A stretch of 64,000 bases of DNA, taken from the NCBI GenBank assembly GCA_934444735.1, contig CAKSDE010000008.1, positions 58,529-122,528 on the forward strand. Reading direction: 5' to 3'. The DNA is from an uncultured Clostridia bacterium. GTDB lineage: Bacteria; Bacillota; Clostridia; UBA1381. A program made the position numbers and the translations under genes. How positions within the stretch are numbered: position 1 is the stretch's first letter; the number at the start of each line of letters is the position of its first letter. The notes under the pieces are model-generated. The model was not told the DNA's origin. It saw only the letters and a program-made list of their open reading frames with translations, and searched no databases. Shown here in pieces: positions 1 to 9,386 of this stretch.

Positions 1-2076
1 GAATACAAGGGTGAGAAAATCAACGTAAAGGCAAGCATCAACCCGAATCTGGACGGATATACCTTCATCGCGGTAATAAAAGACAGCAAGGGCGTTATAA
101 AAGACGCAGCGCTGATAAATTCGGAGAACGTGAAGGACAGTCAGGTTACACTGGAGCTTGACGTTCCCCAAGACGCAGATGAAAATTATGTTGTAGAAGG
201 TTTTATTTGGGACAGCGTTTCACAAAAACCGTTACAGAACAGACTTGATCTTGTAAAAAAAAACAGTAATTTGAAAATATATGTTTCCATCGCCGCCGAA
301 TCGGGCGGCGATGGTTCGATAGAGCGTCCCTTTAATGATCTTACGGCAGCAAGAGATTATGCAAGAACGCAGAAAACACAGAGCAGCAGAGCAGAAATTA
401 TTATCAAATCGGGGACATATAACATTAAAGACGGATTCAGTCTCGGCGAAGAAGATAACTACACACTGTATCGTGCATACGGAAACGATACCCCTGTTTT
501 ATCGGGAGGAAACGTTTTGTCACTCACTGATTTTTCGGTCTCGGACGATGCAAGATTAAAAGATGAGGTAAAGGGAAAGGTTTATAAAATAAATCTTTCG
601 GAAAAGGGAATAGAGGCTCCGAAGCTTAATATAATAGGGCACAGCACGGAGGAATTGAAAAGCGCAGGTTTTTCTGCCGGCAGCACCGATTCGATTGTTA
701 CGGTAAACGGCGAAATGCTGCGCCCGGCAAGATACCCGAATGAGGGGTATATGACAGTTAAAAGCGTTTTGCAAAACGGCAGTGCGGCAAATAAGCAGCC
801 GATGAAATTCAGCGTTGATACAGACACAAGCAAATGGGGCGATAAAAACGCAATGGTTTTCGGCTATTGGTATTATGACTGGTCGGATCAAAGCGCGCCC
901 GTTGCATCAATTGAGAATAATGTGATTACGACAACCGTGCCGTCGGGATACGGCATAAGAGAGGGACAGAAATTCTACATATATAATCTGCTCGAAGAAC
1001 TGGACGTACCCGGTGAGTGGTATTATGATAAAGAAACAGGCGATTTCTTCATATATCCGCCCGAAAATTGCGAACAAATCACGGTATGCTCCAAAAGCTG
1101 CAATCTGATAGATATTTTCGGAGCGCAAAGTATTGAACTGCGTGGACTTTCTCTGGAAAACAGCGGATATGACGGAATAAGTATAAGAAACAGCAAGTTT
1201 GTTACTGTAAGCAATTGCGAAGTAAAGAATACGGCAGGATACGGAATTAAGGCATACGGAAATAATATAGCGGTTTTGGAAAATACGGTTCATTCCACAG
1301 GTACAAGCGGAATTGGCACAGGCGGCGGAAGTACCGCATCGCTTACGCCATGTGCAAATGTAATACGCGGTAACGGAATTTATGATACGTCCAAAATTGT
1401 AACGCGATATACGCCGAATCTGAGAATTGAAGGTGTGGGAGTAAAAGTGGAAATGAATAAGCTATATAACGCACCGCATTGCGCGGTTATTTTCGGCGGA
1501 AACGATCATGTTATCGCGAAAAACGAGATTTATAATGTGTTGTGCGATTCATCTGATTCGGGAGCGATATATTCGGGACGGAGCATGATAAGGCGTGGAA
1601 CCGAGATTACGGAAAATTATATTCATGACCTGAAAACCTCGTCAGACTACGGACTCATATACGGAATTTATCTTGATGACTGCATGAGCGGTATAAGCAT
1701 GAGGAAAAACCGCTTTGAGAATATTTCGGGAACGGGTATTTTCATAAACGGCGGACGAAACAATGAGGCGGCAGATAACACGTTTATAAATATTTCCGAA
1801 AACGGGATTGAACTTTCAACGGCAGGCATGACGGATTGGTACGGAAATGATGAGAAGTTTATAAACACGATGGGACTTTCGGACGGTGTATATAAATCGA
1901 CGCCGTATCTGAAATATCCGGGATTATATAATATTCTGGAAGATGATGTCAGAATGCCGAAATATAATGTAATCAAGGGAAATTCCTATACGGACTGCAA
2001 AGACGGTGTCGTTATAAAGATATTTGACGCGGTAACAAATGAAAAGACCGTAAGAGATGTGAATACGGTTGAATAA
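1..2076 (+). CDS. Right-handed beta-helix glycosidase, GH141-like (5' truncated)
   Basis: The frame is open from base 1, so this is the C-terminal 691 codons of a larger secreted enzyme; the ATG at 130 is internal. A short beta-sandwich-like stretch (first ~80 codons) precedes a region with the IERPFNDLTAARDYAR motif, a GTYNI turn and VLSGG. Dozens of Asn/Gly-rich rungs follow (for example NCEVKNTAGYGIKAYGN and IYLDDCMSGISMRKNRF), typical of a parallel beta-helix. This order (PF..L..ARDA, GTY, SGG, then NN-I rungs and a YLDD-SG segment) resembles CAZy GH141, which includes alpha-L-fucosidase and xylanase activities. Family is inferred from pattern memory; a pectate-lyase-like enzyme is the alternative. 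The next gene, a GH3 enzyme, starts 17 bp later, suggesting one glycan-degrading operon. Confidence 0.7.
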   Translation, partial: EYKGEKINVKASINPNLDGYTFIAVIKDSKGVIKDAALINSENVKDSQVTLELDVPQDADENYVVEGFIWDSVSQKPLQNRLDLVKKNSNLKIYVSIAAESGGDGSIERPFNDLTAARDYARTQKTQSSRAEIIIKSGTYNIKDGFSLGEEDNYTLYRAYGNDTPVLSGGNVLSLTDFSVSDDARLKDEVKGKVYKINLSEKGIEAPKLNIIGHSTEELKSAGFSAGSTDSIVTVNGEMLRPARYPNEGYMTVKSVLQNGSAANKQPMKFSVDTDTSKWGDKNAMVFGYWYYDWSDQSAPVASIENNVITTTVPSGYGIREGQKFYIYNLLEELDVPGEWYYDKETGDFFIYPPENCEQITVCSKSCNLIDIFGAQSIELRGLSLENSGYDGISIRNSKFVTVSNCEVKNTAGYGIKAYGNNIAVLENTVHSTGTSGIGTGGGSTASLTPCANVIRGNGIYDTSKIVTRYTPNLRIEGVGVKVEMNKLYNAPHCAVIFGGNDHVIAKNEIYNVLCDSSDSGAIYSGRSMIRRGTEITENYIHDLKTSSDYGLIYGIYLDDCMSGISMRKNRFENISGTGIFINGGRNNEAADNTFINISENGIELSTAGMTDWYGNDEKFINTMGLSDGVYKSTPYLKYPGLYNILEDDVRMPKYNVIKGNSYTDCKDGVVIKIFDAVTNEKTVRDVNTVE

Positions 2077-2093
2077 GAGAGGAATGGGTTTTA

Positions 2094-3641
2094 GTGACAG
2101 ACATAAACAAAATGACTTTGAGGGAAAAGATATGTCAGACGGTAATTATAAATGATCCTGATGAGCTTATAAAAAAATACGGCGGATATGAGAAGCTTTT
2201 TGAAAAATATCCGGTGGGCGGAATATATCTCGGCGGATCGATTGTGGGCGGATATATGCCGGGAACGGGGGAAACGTTTAAAATACAGGAAAAATGGAAC
2301 GAAGTATTAAAAATTCCGCCGATCTACTGCGGAGATTTTGAGGGCGGCAGTGACGGGATACATGAAATGGCGCTTGGTGCGGCAAATGATGAAGAACTTG
2401 CCTATAGGAGCGCAAGAGAGGACGCGAGACTTTTTGCCAATGCCGGCAGACAATGGATATTCGGACCTGTTGCCGATTTGGCAATGTCTATTTTTGCGCC
2501 GATAAATATCCGCTCGCTCGGAGATGATCCCGAAAAGGTTTCAAAGCTTTTATGCCGTATGATAGAGGGCATGAGTGCGCAAAAAGTTGCGGCAACGGCA
2601 AAACATTTCCCGGGTTTCGGAAAGGAGGCGGTTGATACGCATCTTACACGTCTTAGTATCGGTCTTAGCAAGGAAGAATGGGACAAGACGTACAGAAAGA
2701 TATATAAAAGCATGATAGATCACGGACTTATGGCTGTCATGACGGCGCACGCGTCGCTGCCGTGCTATCAAAAAGAATGTAATGAATACGGAGAAACACC
2801 GATTGCTACGGTATCGAAGGAGCTTATAAGCGATCTTTTGAAAGATGACCTCGGATTTGAAGGTGTGGTTGTAACGGACGGGCTTATCATGGGCGGTGCC
2901 GGCGGAAATAATGTTGAACTTGCGATAGACGCGTTTTGCGCAGGACATGATATGCTTTTATGGCCCGATTTGGAGTATGTCGATGTTTTGGAGGAAAAAA
3001 TCAAAAGCGGAGAGATACCTATGGAGCGCTTAGACGATGCGGTAAGAAGAATTTTGAGGCTGAAAGAGTTTGTCGGTGCGGGAGAAAAAAGAGCGGCGGA
3101 TAATCATGAGCCGTATGCAAAAACTTCAGAAATCGCCGAAAAGTCCGCCACTCTGTTAAATAACCGCAAAAACGTAATTCCTCTAAATCCCGAGAAGATA
3201 AAAAAAGTTTTGCTGATTTACGTTGCAAAAGATGAAACGTCATATAAAAAGCTTACATATCTCGAGGAGGTCTTTAAAAAGCGCGGGATTGAGGTTGCAA
3301 CTCAAAGAGATACATGGATTCCGCGATTTGAAAAACCGGAAAAAGAGGCAGATCTTACAGTATTTGCCTGCTTTGAAGGACCGAGCGTGACACCGGGGCC
3401 GATTACCTTAAACGGTGAAAACGGTGCAAGCGTCTGGACCTCGCAGACTGCCGATAAGGAAAAGACGGTGGCGGTAAGCTTCGGCTCACCGTTTTTGTAC
3501 AATCAGTATTACAGGCACTATCCGACATACATGAATTTTTATTCCGACTCGAAACCGTCGTGCGAGGCTTTTGTAAAAGCGCTTTTCGGGGAAATTGAAT
3601 GTATGGGCGAATCACCGGTTAATTTGGACAAAGCATTTTAA
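2094..3641 (+). CDS. Glycoside hydrolase family 3 N-terminal-domain enzyme (NagZ-like)
   Basis: 515 residues, GTG start at 2094 behind an AGAGGAA ribosome site and 17 bp after the beta-helix gene. It shows the GH3 TIM-barrel signatures: KHFPGFG near residue 169, a DTH dyad a few residues on (the NagZ-type Asp-His acid/base loop), and VVTDGLIMGG with the likely nucleophile Asp262. The C-terminal part (about 345-515) is a short Rossmann-like second domain. Members of this branch are beta-N-acetylhexosaminidases or related exo-glycosidases. There is no signal peptide, so it probably acts on imported oligosaccharides in the cytoplasm. Substrate is not determinable from sequence. A strong terminator follows. 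Confidence 0.82.
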   Translation: MTDINKMTLREKICQTVIINDPDELIKKYGGYEKLFEKYPVGGIYLGGSIVGGYMPGTGETFKIQEKWNEVLKIPPIYCGDFEGGSDGIHEMALGAANDEELAYRSAREDARLFANAGRQWIFGPVADLAMSIFAPINIRSLGDDPEKVSKLLCRMIEGMSAQKVAATAKHFPGFGKEAVDTHLTRLSIGLSKEEWDKTYRKIYKSMIDHGLMAVMTAHASLPCYQKECNEYGETPIATVSKELISDLLKDDLGFEGVVVTDGLIMGGAGGNNVELAIDAFCAGHDMLLWPDLEYVDVLEEKIKSGEIPMERLDDAVRRILRLKEFVGAGEKRAADNHEPYAKTSEIAEKSATLLNNRKNVIPLNPEKIKKVLLIYVAKDETSYKKLTYLEEVFKKRGIEVATQRDTWIPRFEKPEKEADLTVFACFEGPSVTPGPITLNGENGASVWTSQTADKEKTVAVSFGSPFLYNQYYRHYPTYMNFYSDSKPSCEAFVKALFGEIECMGESPVNLDKAF

Positions 3642-3652
3642 TAAATATGCAT

Positions 3653-3686
3653 AAAAAGGCAGTGCTGCAATAATCACTGCCTTTTT
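3653..3686 (+). terminator. Rho-independent terminator after GH3
   Basis: Perfect 12-bp stem AAAAAGGCAGTG / CACTGCCTTTTT with a 10-nt loop, directly after the GH3 stop. The T-run is part of the 3' arm. Confidence 0.9.
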
Positions 3687-3820
3687 GTGTACAAATGATA
3701 TATTGGTGAAAAGTTACTGAAATTCGCTGAGTTTTTCGGTAATATTTTATAGAAAAAAGGAATTTTTTGTTAACAGAATGTAAATGTTACGGAAAAATTA
3801 ATTTTTTTTTCGCCAAAAAC

Positions 3821-3849
3821 TGTACAAATGCTTTCAAGTGTGATATAAT
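3821..3849 (+). promoter_or_regulatory. Sigma-A promoter for the PucR-type regulator
   Basis: TGTACA, 17-bp spacer, TATAAT, with an extended -10 TG (3841-3842). It lies 75 bp upstream of the ATG at 3925 in a very AT-rich gap. Confidence 0.6.
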
Positions 3850-3924
3850 ATTTTTGTGTGAATTTTATTCTACGCTAATTTTATGCATTTTTAATGTAAA
3901 AATATATAAAACGGAGGTTGGATT

Positions 3925-5010
3925 ATGATTAGCAAAGCATTTCAAAACATTGTTGCGCAGATGGCAGAGGTTTTCCCGAGAAGATTCGGTATAGCCGATG
4001 CACAGGGGTTGGTTTTGGCGTCGAATGGAAACGAAGTATCGGAGGATATTATTGAAGAGCTCGTTTATGCCGTTCCGAATGACGACAAGATATTTTTTAA
4101 AAACGGATATACGGTAAGACTTTTATCCGGCAAGCCCTATCCCGAATACATAGTATATGTAGAGGGAATTGATGAAGTATCTAAGTATTGCTGTAATGCG
4201 GTAACGGTTGCGGCGAACAATGTCAGATATTATTATGATGAAAAGTATGATAAAACCATCTTCATACAGAACATTATATTTGATAATATGCTTGCATATG
4301 ATCTGCACCAGAAGGCACATGAGCTTCACGTTGAAACAGATGTGGCAAGAGCCGTATTTTACGTTAAGGTGCAAAAGCGCGGCGACAGCGGTATATATGA
4401 AGTTATCCGCAATATGTTCCCGGATAAGGAAAGAGATTTCGTTGTTAATATTGACAGCGACAATATAGTTCTTATAAAGGAACTCGGGGATAATACGTCG
4501 TCGGAATATCTTGACTCGATTGCACAGTCTATTCTGGATACAATCCGCGCGGAAACAATGCTGACCGTTTTGGTCGGAGTAAGTACGGTTGCCGAAACCA
4601 TAAACGAATTAAACGGTGCATATAAAGAAGCACAGATTGCCTTGGAAGTCGGCAAGGTATTCAATGAGGAGAAATATATCCTGAATTATCAGAATCTCGG
4701 AATCGGCAGACTTATATATCAATTGCCGATAAAGCTTTGCGAGCTGTTCTTGCAGGAGGTATTCAAAAAGGGAGATATTACACTTCTCGATAATGAAACG
4801 ATACTTACAATTAATAAGTTCTTTGAAAATGACCTGAATGTATCGGAAACATCAAGACAGCTGTTTGTACACAGAAATACTCTTGTGTACAGACTGGAAA
4901 AGATCTATAAGCTTACAGGATTGGATTTGAGGAAGTTTGATCAGGCGATTGTATTTAAGGTTGCAATGATGGTGCATAAGTACCTGATTTCAAACTCAAT
5001 GAAGATTTAA
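3925..5010 (+). CDS. CdaR/PucR-type transcriptional regulator
   Basis: 361 residues, start supported by GGAGGTTGG nine bases upstream. The N-terminal ~120 residues form a sensor-like domain (MAEVFPRRFGIADAQGLVLAS) like those in sugar-diacid regulators. The middle resembles the GGDEF-like CdaR linker. The C-terminus (about 285-350) is a PucR-family helix-turn-helix: LLDNETILTINKFFENDLNV, then ETSRQLFVHRNTLVYRLEKI. It has its own promoter and sits immediately upstream of ftsE, an unusual neighbour for this family; whether it controls ftsEX is unknown. The ligand cannot be inferred. Confidence 0.75.
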   Translation: MISKAFQNIVAQMAEVFPRRFGIADAQGLVLASNGNEVSEDIIEELVYAVPNDDKIFFKNGYTVRLLSGKPYPEYIVYVEGIDEVSKYCCNAVTVAANNVRYYYDEKYDKTIFIQNIIFDNMLAYDLHQKAHELHVETDVARAVFYVKVQKRGDSGIYEVIRNMFPDKERDFVVNIDSDNIVLIKELGDNTSSEYLDSIAQSILDTIRAETMLTVLVGVSTVAETINELNGAYKEAQIALEVGKVFNEEKYILNYQNLGIGRLIYQLPIKLCELFLQEVFKKGDITLLDNETILTINKFFENDLNVSETSRQLFVHRNTLVYRLEKIYKLTGLDLRKFDQAIVFKVAMMVHKYLISNSMKI

Positions 5011-5056
5011 TCCGCTTTGGTTTAAAAGACGGAAAGTAACATAAGAGGATTTTAGT

Positions 5057-5746
5057 ATGATTGAATTGGTGGATGTAGTAAAAGAGTATGATAACGGTAC
5101 GCTGGCTTTGGACGGTGTGAACTTAAAAATCGAAAACGGCGAGTTTGTGTTTTTGGTTGGAACAAGCGGCGCCGGAAAAACGACGATTACAAAGCTTATC
5201 ATGCGGGAAGAAAATGTCACCTCCGGTCATGTGTATTTGTACGGAGAGGACATAACGACAATAACACATAAGGAAATTCCGTATTTGAGAAGAAAAATGG
5301 GCGTTGTGTTTCAGGATTTCAGACTCCTTGAGGACAGAACGGTATACGAAAATGTGGAATTTGCGATGCAGGTTGTCGGTGCGACAAAAAAGGAAATAAG
5401 AAGGCGAGTCCCCGTGGTTTTAAATCAGGTGGGACTGAGCCATAAAGCAAAGGTGTTCCCGAAAGAGCTTTCGGGCGGTGAACAGCAGAGAGTAGCTCTT
5501 GCAAGAGCTTTGGTGAATAACCCCTCAATCCTTATTGCGGACGAGCCTACGGGAAATTTGAACCCGGGGACTGCAATGGAAATAATGGAGCTGTTTGAAA
5601 GCATAAATGCCATGGGAACCACGATTATCATGGCAACTCATGCAAAAGAGATCGTTGACGCGATGAAAAAGCGGGTTGTTGAGGTGTCGGACGGCAAAAT
5701 TGTAAGAGATGAAATCGGAGGTGAATACTTAAATGAAACTGAGTAA
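5057..5746 (+). CDS. ftsE: Cell division ATP-binding protein FtsE
   Basis: 229-residue ABC ATPase. It has Walker A GTSGAGKTT, the Q-loop in VFQDFRLL, signature LSGGEQQRVALARAL and Walker B ILIADEPTGNL. The start has AGAGGA eight bases upstream. FtsE powers FtsX to activate cell-wall hydrolases at division or elongation sites. The 3' end overlaps ftsX by 14 bp, so translation is probably coupled, and an M23 activator or hydrolase follows, matching the FtsEX-EnvC/PcsB arrangement. Confidence 0.95.
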   Translation: MIELVDVVKEYDNGTLALDGVNLKIENGEFVFLVGTSGAGKTTITKLIMREENVTSGHVYLYGEDITTITHKEIPYLRRKMGVVFQDFRLLEDRTVYENVEFAMQVVGATKKEIRRRVPVVLNQVGLSHKAKVFPKELSGGEQQRVALARALVNNPSILIADEPTGNLNPGTAMEIMELFESINAMGTTIIMATHAKEIVDAMKKRVVEVSDGKIVRDEIGGEYLNETE

Positions 5747-6617
5747 ATTGAAGTATTCACTTTCACAGGCGAAAAAAAACATATTCAGAAATGGTCTGAT
5801 GACAATCGCGTCACTCTTTACCGTAACCTGCTGTTTGTTGATTTTGGGACTTTTCACGGTTCTTTCGCTGAATGTTAATTACATAACCAATCAGATTAAG
5901 GACGAATGTGAGGTTCAGGTTTACATAGAGGACGGAACGGACGAGACACGCGTTTCCGAGATTGGCGATGAAATCTTAAAAATTGCCAATGTTAAAGAAA
6001 TTTCGCTTTTTACAAAGGAAGATTCATATAACTACGTAGTGGACGATATGTTTGAGGGAGATAAAAAGCTGGCGTCGGGATTGGAGGACGCATTCCGCGA
6101 TTCATATAAGGTTACTATGGTAGATATTGAAAAATCGGGAGATACCGTTGCAGAGCTTGAGGCTATTAAGAATGTGGCTTCCGTGCAGAATAAACAAGAT
6201 GCGGTGAATGTGGTTATAAGCTTTTCCGAGGTTGTGAAAAAGCTCAGCATTTTGGTTATGGTTCTTCTGTTGATTGTAGCGATTGTAATTATGGCAAACA
6301 CTATAAGGCTTACAGTATTTAACAGAAGAAAAGAAATAAATATAATGAAGTATATCGGGGCGACCGACAGATTTATAAGAATACCTTTTATTATAGAGGG
6401 AATAATGATAGGCTTTTTCGGCGCTTTGATTTCATTCGGGATTATGTCGTGGGGGTATATTTCTTTAGCAAATTATGTTACCGGTGCATTACAGCTTTTT
6501 GACTTATTGCCATATAAAGAAATTGCGCCGATATTTGGGGGACTGTTTGTAGTAACAGGATGCTTTATCGGTATGATCGGAAGTTTGATTTCGATGCGAA
6601 AATATCTTAATGTATAA
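5733..6617 (+). CDS. ftsX: Cell division permease FtsX
   Basis: 294 residues with four predicted membrane segments: one near 25-48, then three in the C-terminal half (about 170-290, including LSILVMVLLLIVAIVIMANT). An extracytoplasmic loop (about 50-165) lies between the first and second segments. FtsX-family hallmarks include NIFRNGLMTIASL near the start and NRRKEINIMKYIGATDRFIR between helices. GGAGGTG lies inside the end of ftsE, and the overlap supports coupling. FtsX transmits ATP hydrolysis to the secreted peptidoglycan hydrolase encoded next. Confidence 0.95.
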   Translation: MKLSKLKYSLSQAKKNIFRNGLMTIASLFTVTCCLLILGLFTVLSLNVNYITNQIKDECEVQVYIEDGTDETRVSEIGDEILKIANVKEISLFTKEDSYNYVVDDMFEGDKKLASGLEDAFRDSYKVTMVDIEKSGDTVAELEAIKNVASVQNKQDAVNVVISFSEVVKKLSILVMVLLLIVAIVIMANTIRLTVFNRRKEINIMKYIGATDRFIRIPFIIEGIMIGFFGALISFGIMSWGYISLANYVTGALQLFDLLPYKEIAPIFGGLFVVTGCFIGMIGSLISMRKYLNV

Positions 6618-6659
6618 GTGAATTAGCCGTAAAATTGCGGCGGAAACGGAGATTTTTGT

Positions 6660-7874
6660 ATGAAAAAAATAAGATCAGTATGTTCTGTACTGATGTCTCT
6701 TTCTTTGGCGCTTTGTATCGGAACGGAGGCTATGGCGGCAAAAAGCATAAGCGAGCTTCAGCAGGGTATGAAAGAACGCAGCAAGGTTATTGAGGAGAAA
6801 AAATCCCAGATACAGGACAAGCAGGACGAAAAAGAGCAGCATGTGGCAAAGCGCATGGAGCTGGATTTGCAAATAAGCGGACTTGAAGAGGATATTGATG
6901 ATGTTGAGGACGTTATCAAGCAAAAGGACGCAGAAATAAACGAAAAAAATAAGAGAATAGACGAGCTGGAGCAATCAATAAATGATTCGGAGGATACTCT
7001 AAAGGACCGTGTGCGCGTAATGTATGAATACGGCAGCACATCGTATCTGGAAATATTGCTTGAGGCGGATGGGTTCGGAGATTTACTGACGAGAATATCT
7101 GTTTTAAAGGATATTGTAAGCCATGATAAGGAAATAATAAATCAGTATATCGCGGCGCAAAAAGAAATTGAGGACGCAAAAGCGGTAGTGGAAAATGAAA
7201 AAGCGGAGCAGGTCAGCGCAAAGGATATATTAGAGTCGAAAAAATCCGAGTTAAAGAAACTCAGCGATGAGAAAAAGGCGATTATCGACAGCATCAATGC
7301 AGATATAAAGACTCTGGAGGCGGAAGAAAAGGCAGCCGAAGATGATTATAATTCTATGATGGCGGCTGTGAAAAAAGCGCAGAAAGAATTGGAAGAAAAG
7401 CGCAAGGCTGAGGAGGCGGCAGCGGCTCAAAAGTCCTCCGGCGGTTCAAAGTCCGCATCAAAAACGGTAACGGTTACAAAAGGAACAGGACAGTTTACCT
7501 GGCCTGCTGCCGCATCGACGAGGGTTACATCGGGCTTTGGTTCGAGAGATAAACCAAATGCGGCGGCAACAAGCAATCACCGAGGCATTGATATAGGTGC
7601 TGCAAGCGGAACAGATGTTGTTGCGGCAGATGCCGGAACGGTAATTGTTGCCGGAAGTAACAGAAGTTACGGAAATTACGTTGTTATCGATCACGGCAAC
7701 GGATATACAACTCTTTACGCACATAACAGCAGACTTTGCGTAAGTGTTAACCAGTCGGTGTCAAGAGGACAGGTTATAGCCAAAGTCGGCTCTACCGGAA
7801 ATTCCACAGGACCTCATGTACATTTTGAGGTGTCGAAAAACGGCAGTGTGGTAAATCCGATGAATTTCTTCTAA
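6660..7874 (+). CDS. Secreted coiled-coil M23 peptidase (EnvC/PcsB-like)
   Basis: 404 residues. A signal peptide (1-26, ending EAMAA) is followed by two long coiled-coil stretches (about 30-120 and 165-255) rich in Lys/Glu/Gln, an Ala/Ser-rich linker, and an M23 (LytM) domain from about 285. The M23 metal ligands look intact: HRGIDIG near residue 306 and HVHFE near 386, so unlike E. coli EnvC it may be a working endopeptidase. Its place directly after ftsEX strongly suggests it is the FtsX-activated wall hydrolase. The GGAG ribosome site is preceded by a GCCG/CGGC hairpin that recurs elsewhere in the window. Confidence 0.88.
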   Translation: MKKIRSVCSVLMSLSLALCIGTEAMAAKSISELQQGMKERSKVIEEKKSQIQDKQDEKEQHVAKRMELDLQISGLEEDIDDVEDVIKQKDAEINEKNKRIDELEQSINDSEDTLKDRVRVMYEYGSTSYLEILLEADGFGDLLTRISVLKDIVSHDKEIINQYIAAQKEIEDAKAVVENEKAEQVSAKDILESKKSELKKLSDEKKAIIDSINADIKTLEAEEKAAEDDYNSMMAAVKKAQKELEEKRKAEEAAAAQKSSGGSKSASKTVTVTKGTGQFTWPAAASTRVTSGFGSRDKPNAAATSNHRGIDIGAASGTDVVAADAGTVIVAGSNRSYGNYVVIDHGNGYTTLYAHNSRLCVSVNQSVSRGQVIAKVGSTGNSTGPHVHFEVSKNGSVVNPMNFF

Positions 7875-7885
7875 AAAGTATACGG

Positions 7886-7943
7886 GGAGAGAAATCTTTG
7901 ACGGCTTTTGGGCTTTCTTAGAGTTCTCTCCATATTTTTGAAT
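7886..7943 (+). terminator. Possible terminator between the M23 gene and ctp
   Basis: GGAGAGAA (7886-7893) pairs with TTCTCTCC (7924-7931) around a 30-nt loop and is followed by interrupted T-runs. The large loop makes it a weak candidate. Confidence 0.4.
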
Positions 7944-8002
7944 TTTTTTATGTTTTTGGAAATAGAATATATAAAAACTTTTGCTAAAAGGGAGGAAATA
8001 TA

Positions 8003-9199
8003 TTGAAATCAAAAAATACGGTTATTGCCGTTATAGTTACGGCACTGGTGACGTGCCTTGCTACAAGCACAGTAAAAGATGTGATAGATGCAAATGCCAA
8101 TAACGGCTTGGGCAAAAAGCTGAAAACGGTTACGGATATTGTTGAAAAATATTCTATATATGATATCGATGAAAAAAAGATGGCGGATAATGCATCGGCT
8201 GCGATTGTGTATTCTTTGGGAGACAGATATACAAATTACTACACAAAGGAAGATTATGACAGCCTGATGGGTGAGCTGCATACGAGTTATATGGGAATAG
8301 GTATCGTAATAAGCGTTGATACCGATACAAATAAGCTTGTTGTTGTATCGACTGTAGAGGGGCAGGCTGCGGAAAAATGCGGAGTTTTGCCGGGCGATTA
8401 TATAATTGCGGCAGACGGAGTAAAATATGACGGTGACGAGATGAACGAGGCTGTTGCGGCGATGAAGGGAACAGCGATTGAAAATCCGGAGGGTACTTCG
8501 GTTGTGCTGACAATTGAAAGAAACGGCGAAAGTATGGATATTACCGTACCGAGAGGAATAGTAAAAAGAGAAAGTGTATCGTCCAAGCTTTTGGGTGACG
8601 GAATCGGTTATATCAGAATCAATCAGTTCCAGGCAAAAGATAACAATGTTGCGGATTCAAAGGACACATATGACGAGTTTTCAGAGCATATGACAGATTT
8701 ACAGAACAATAACATAACCTCGCTTATAATCGATTTGAGAAATAACCCGGGAGGAGATCTGGATATTGTTACGAAAATCGCGGATTATCTTCTGCCCGAG
8801 GGCGTTATAACCTATACGGAGGACAAAAACGGAAAAAAAGAATATTTTAATTCCGATGCAAAATCGGTTGATTTGCCTATGGTTGTTTTGGTAAACGGCG
8901 GGAGTGCGTCTGCATCGGAGGTTTTGTCGGGTGCGCTCAAAGACCACAAAAAAGCTACACTCGTGGGAGAAAAGACTTTCGGTAAGGGTGTTGTTCAGAC
9001 TGTATTTCCGCTTTATGACGGTTCGGGACTGACCGTTACCTCGGCAAGATACTATACTCCGTCGGGAAACTGTATACACGAAAAGGGCATAGAGCCTGAT
9101 GTTGCGGTGAGCATGGATACGCAAAAATCAATATCACAGCTTGAGGCGGAGGAAGATGTACAGCTGCAAAAGGCGATAGAAGTATTAAAAAGTAAATAA
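8003..9199 (+). CDS. ctpA: C-terminal processing peptidase (S41, CtpA/CtpB-like)
   Basis: 398 residues, TTG start with GGGAGG eight to twelve bases upstream. An N-terminal membrane anchor (about 5-24) is followed by a PDZ domain (about 85-175, with the GxGI-type carboxylate loop SYMGIGI) and the S41 core. The Ser-Lys dyad is visible: Ser in NGGSASASEVLSGAL and Lys in GEKTFGKGVVQT. Such proteases trim cell-wall hydrolases or sporulation proteins outside the membrane. Its position after ftsEX and the M23 gene, as in many Firmicutes, suggests it controls the hydrolase. A terminator follows. Confidence 0.9.
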   Translation: MKSKNTVIAVIVTALVTCLATSTVKDVIDANANNGLGKKLKTVTDIVEKYSIYDIDEKKMADNASAAIVYSLGDRYTNYYTKEDYDSLMGELHTSYMGIGIVISVDTDTNKLVVVSTVEGQAAEKCGVLPGDYIIAADGVKYDGDEMNEAVAAMKGTAIENPEGTSVVLTIERNGESMDITVPRGIVKRESVSSKLLGDGIGYIRINQFQAKDNNVADSKDTYDEFSEHMTDLQNNNITSLIIDLRNNPGGDLDIVTKIADYLLPEGVITYTEDKNGKKEYFNSDAKSVDLPMVVLVNGGSASASEVLSGALKDHKKATLVGEKTFGKGVVQTVFPLYDGSGLTVTSARYYTPSGNCIHEKGIEPDVAVSMDTQKSISQLEAEEDVQLQKAIEVLKSK

Positions 9200-9206
9200 A
9201 ACGGGG

Positions 9207-9240
9207 GCTGTGGGAAATTATTTTCCCACAGCTCATTTTT
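9207..9240 (+). terminator. Terminator after ctpA
   Basis: Perfect stem GCTGTGGGAAA (9207-9217) / TTTCCCACAGC (9222-9232) with a 4-nt loop, followed by CATTTTT. Confidence 0.88.
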
Positions 9241-9293
9241 ATAACCGAGGGAAAAAGAAATATTACAATATTTATACAAATTTGTGTAAGCGG

Positions 9294-9322
9294 TTGAAGT
9301 TTTTTGTTAAATATGATATCAT
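9294..9322 (+). promoter_or_regulatory. Promoter for the SLH protein gene
   Basis: TTGAAG, 17-bp spacer, TATCAT, about 65 bp before the ATG at 9387. Confidence 0.5.
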
Positions 9323-9386
9323 ACAACTATAGGTAGTATGGATAGTCGGATTATTCATCAAAAATGTACTATTAGGAGGGATTCCA

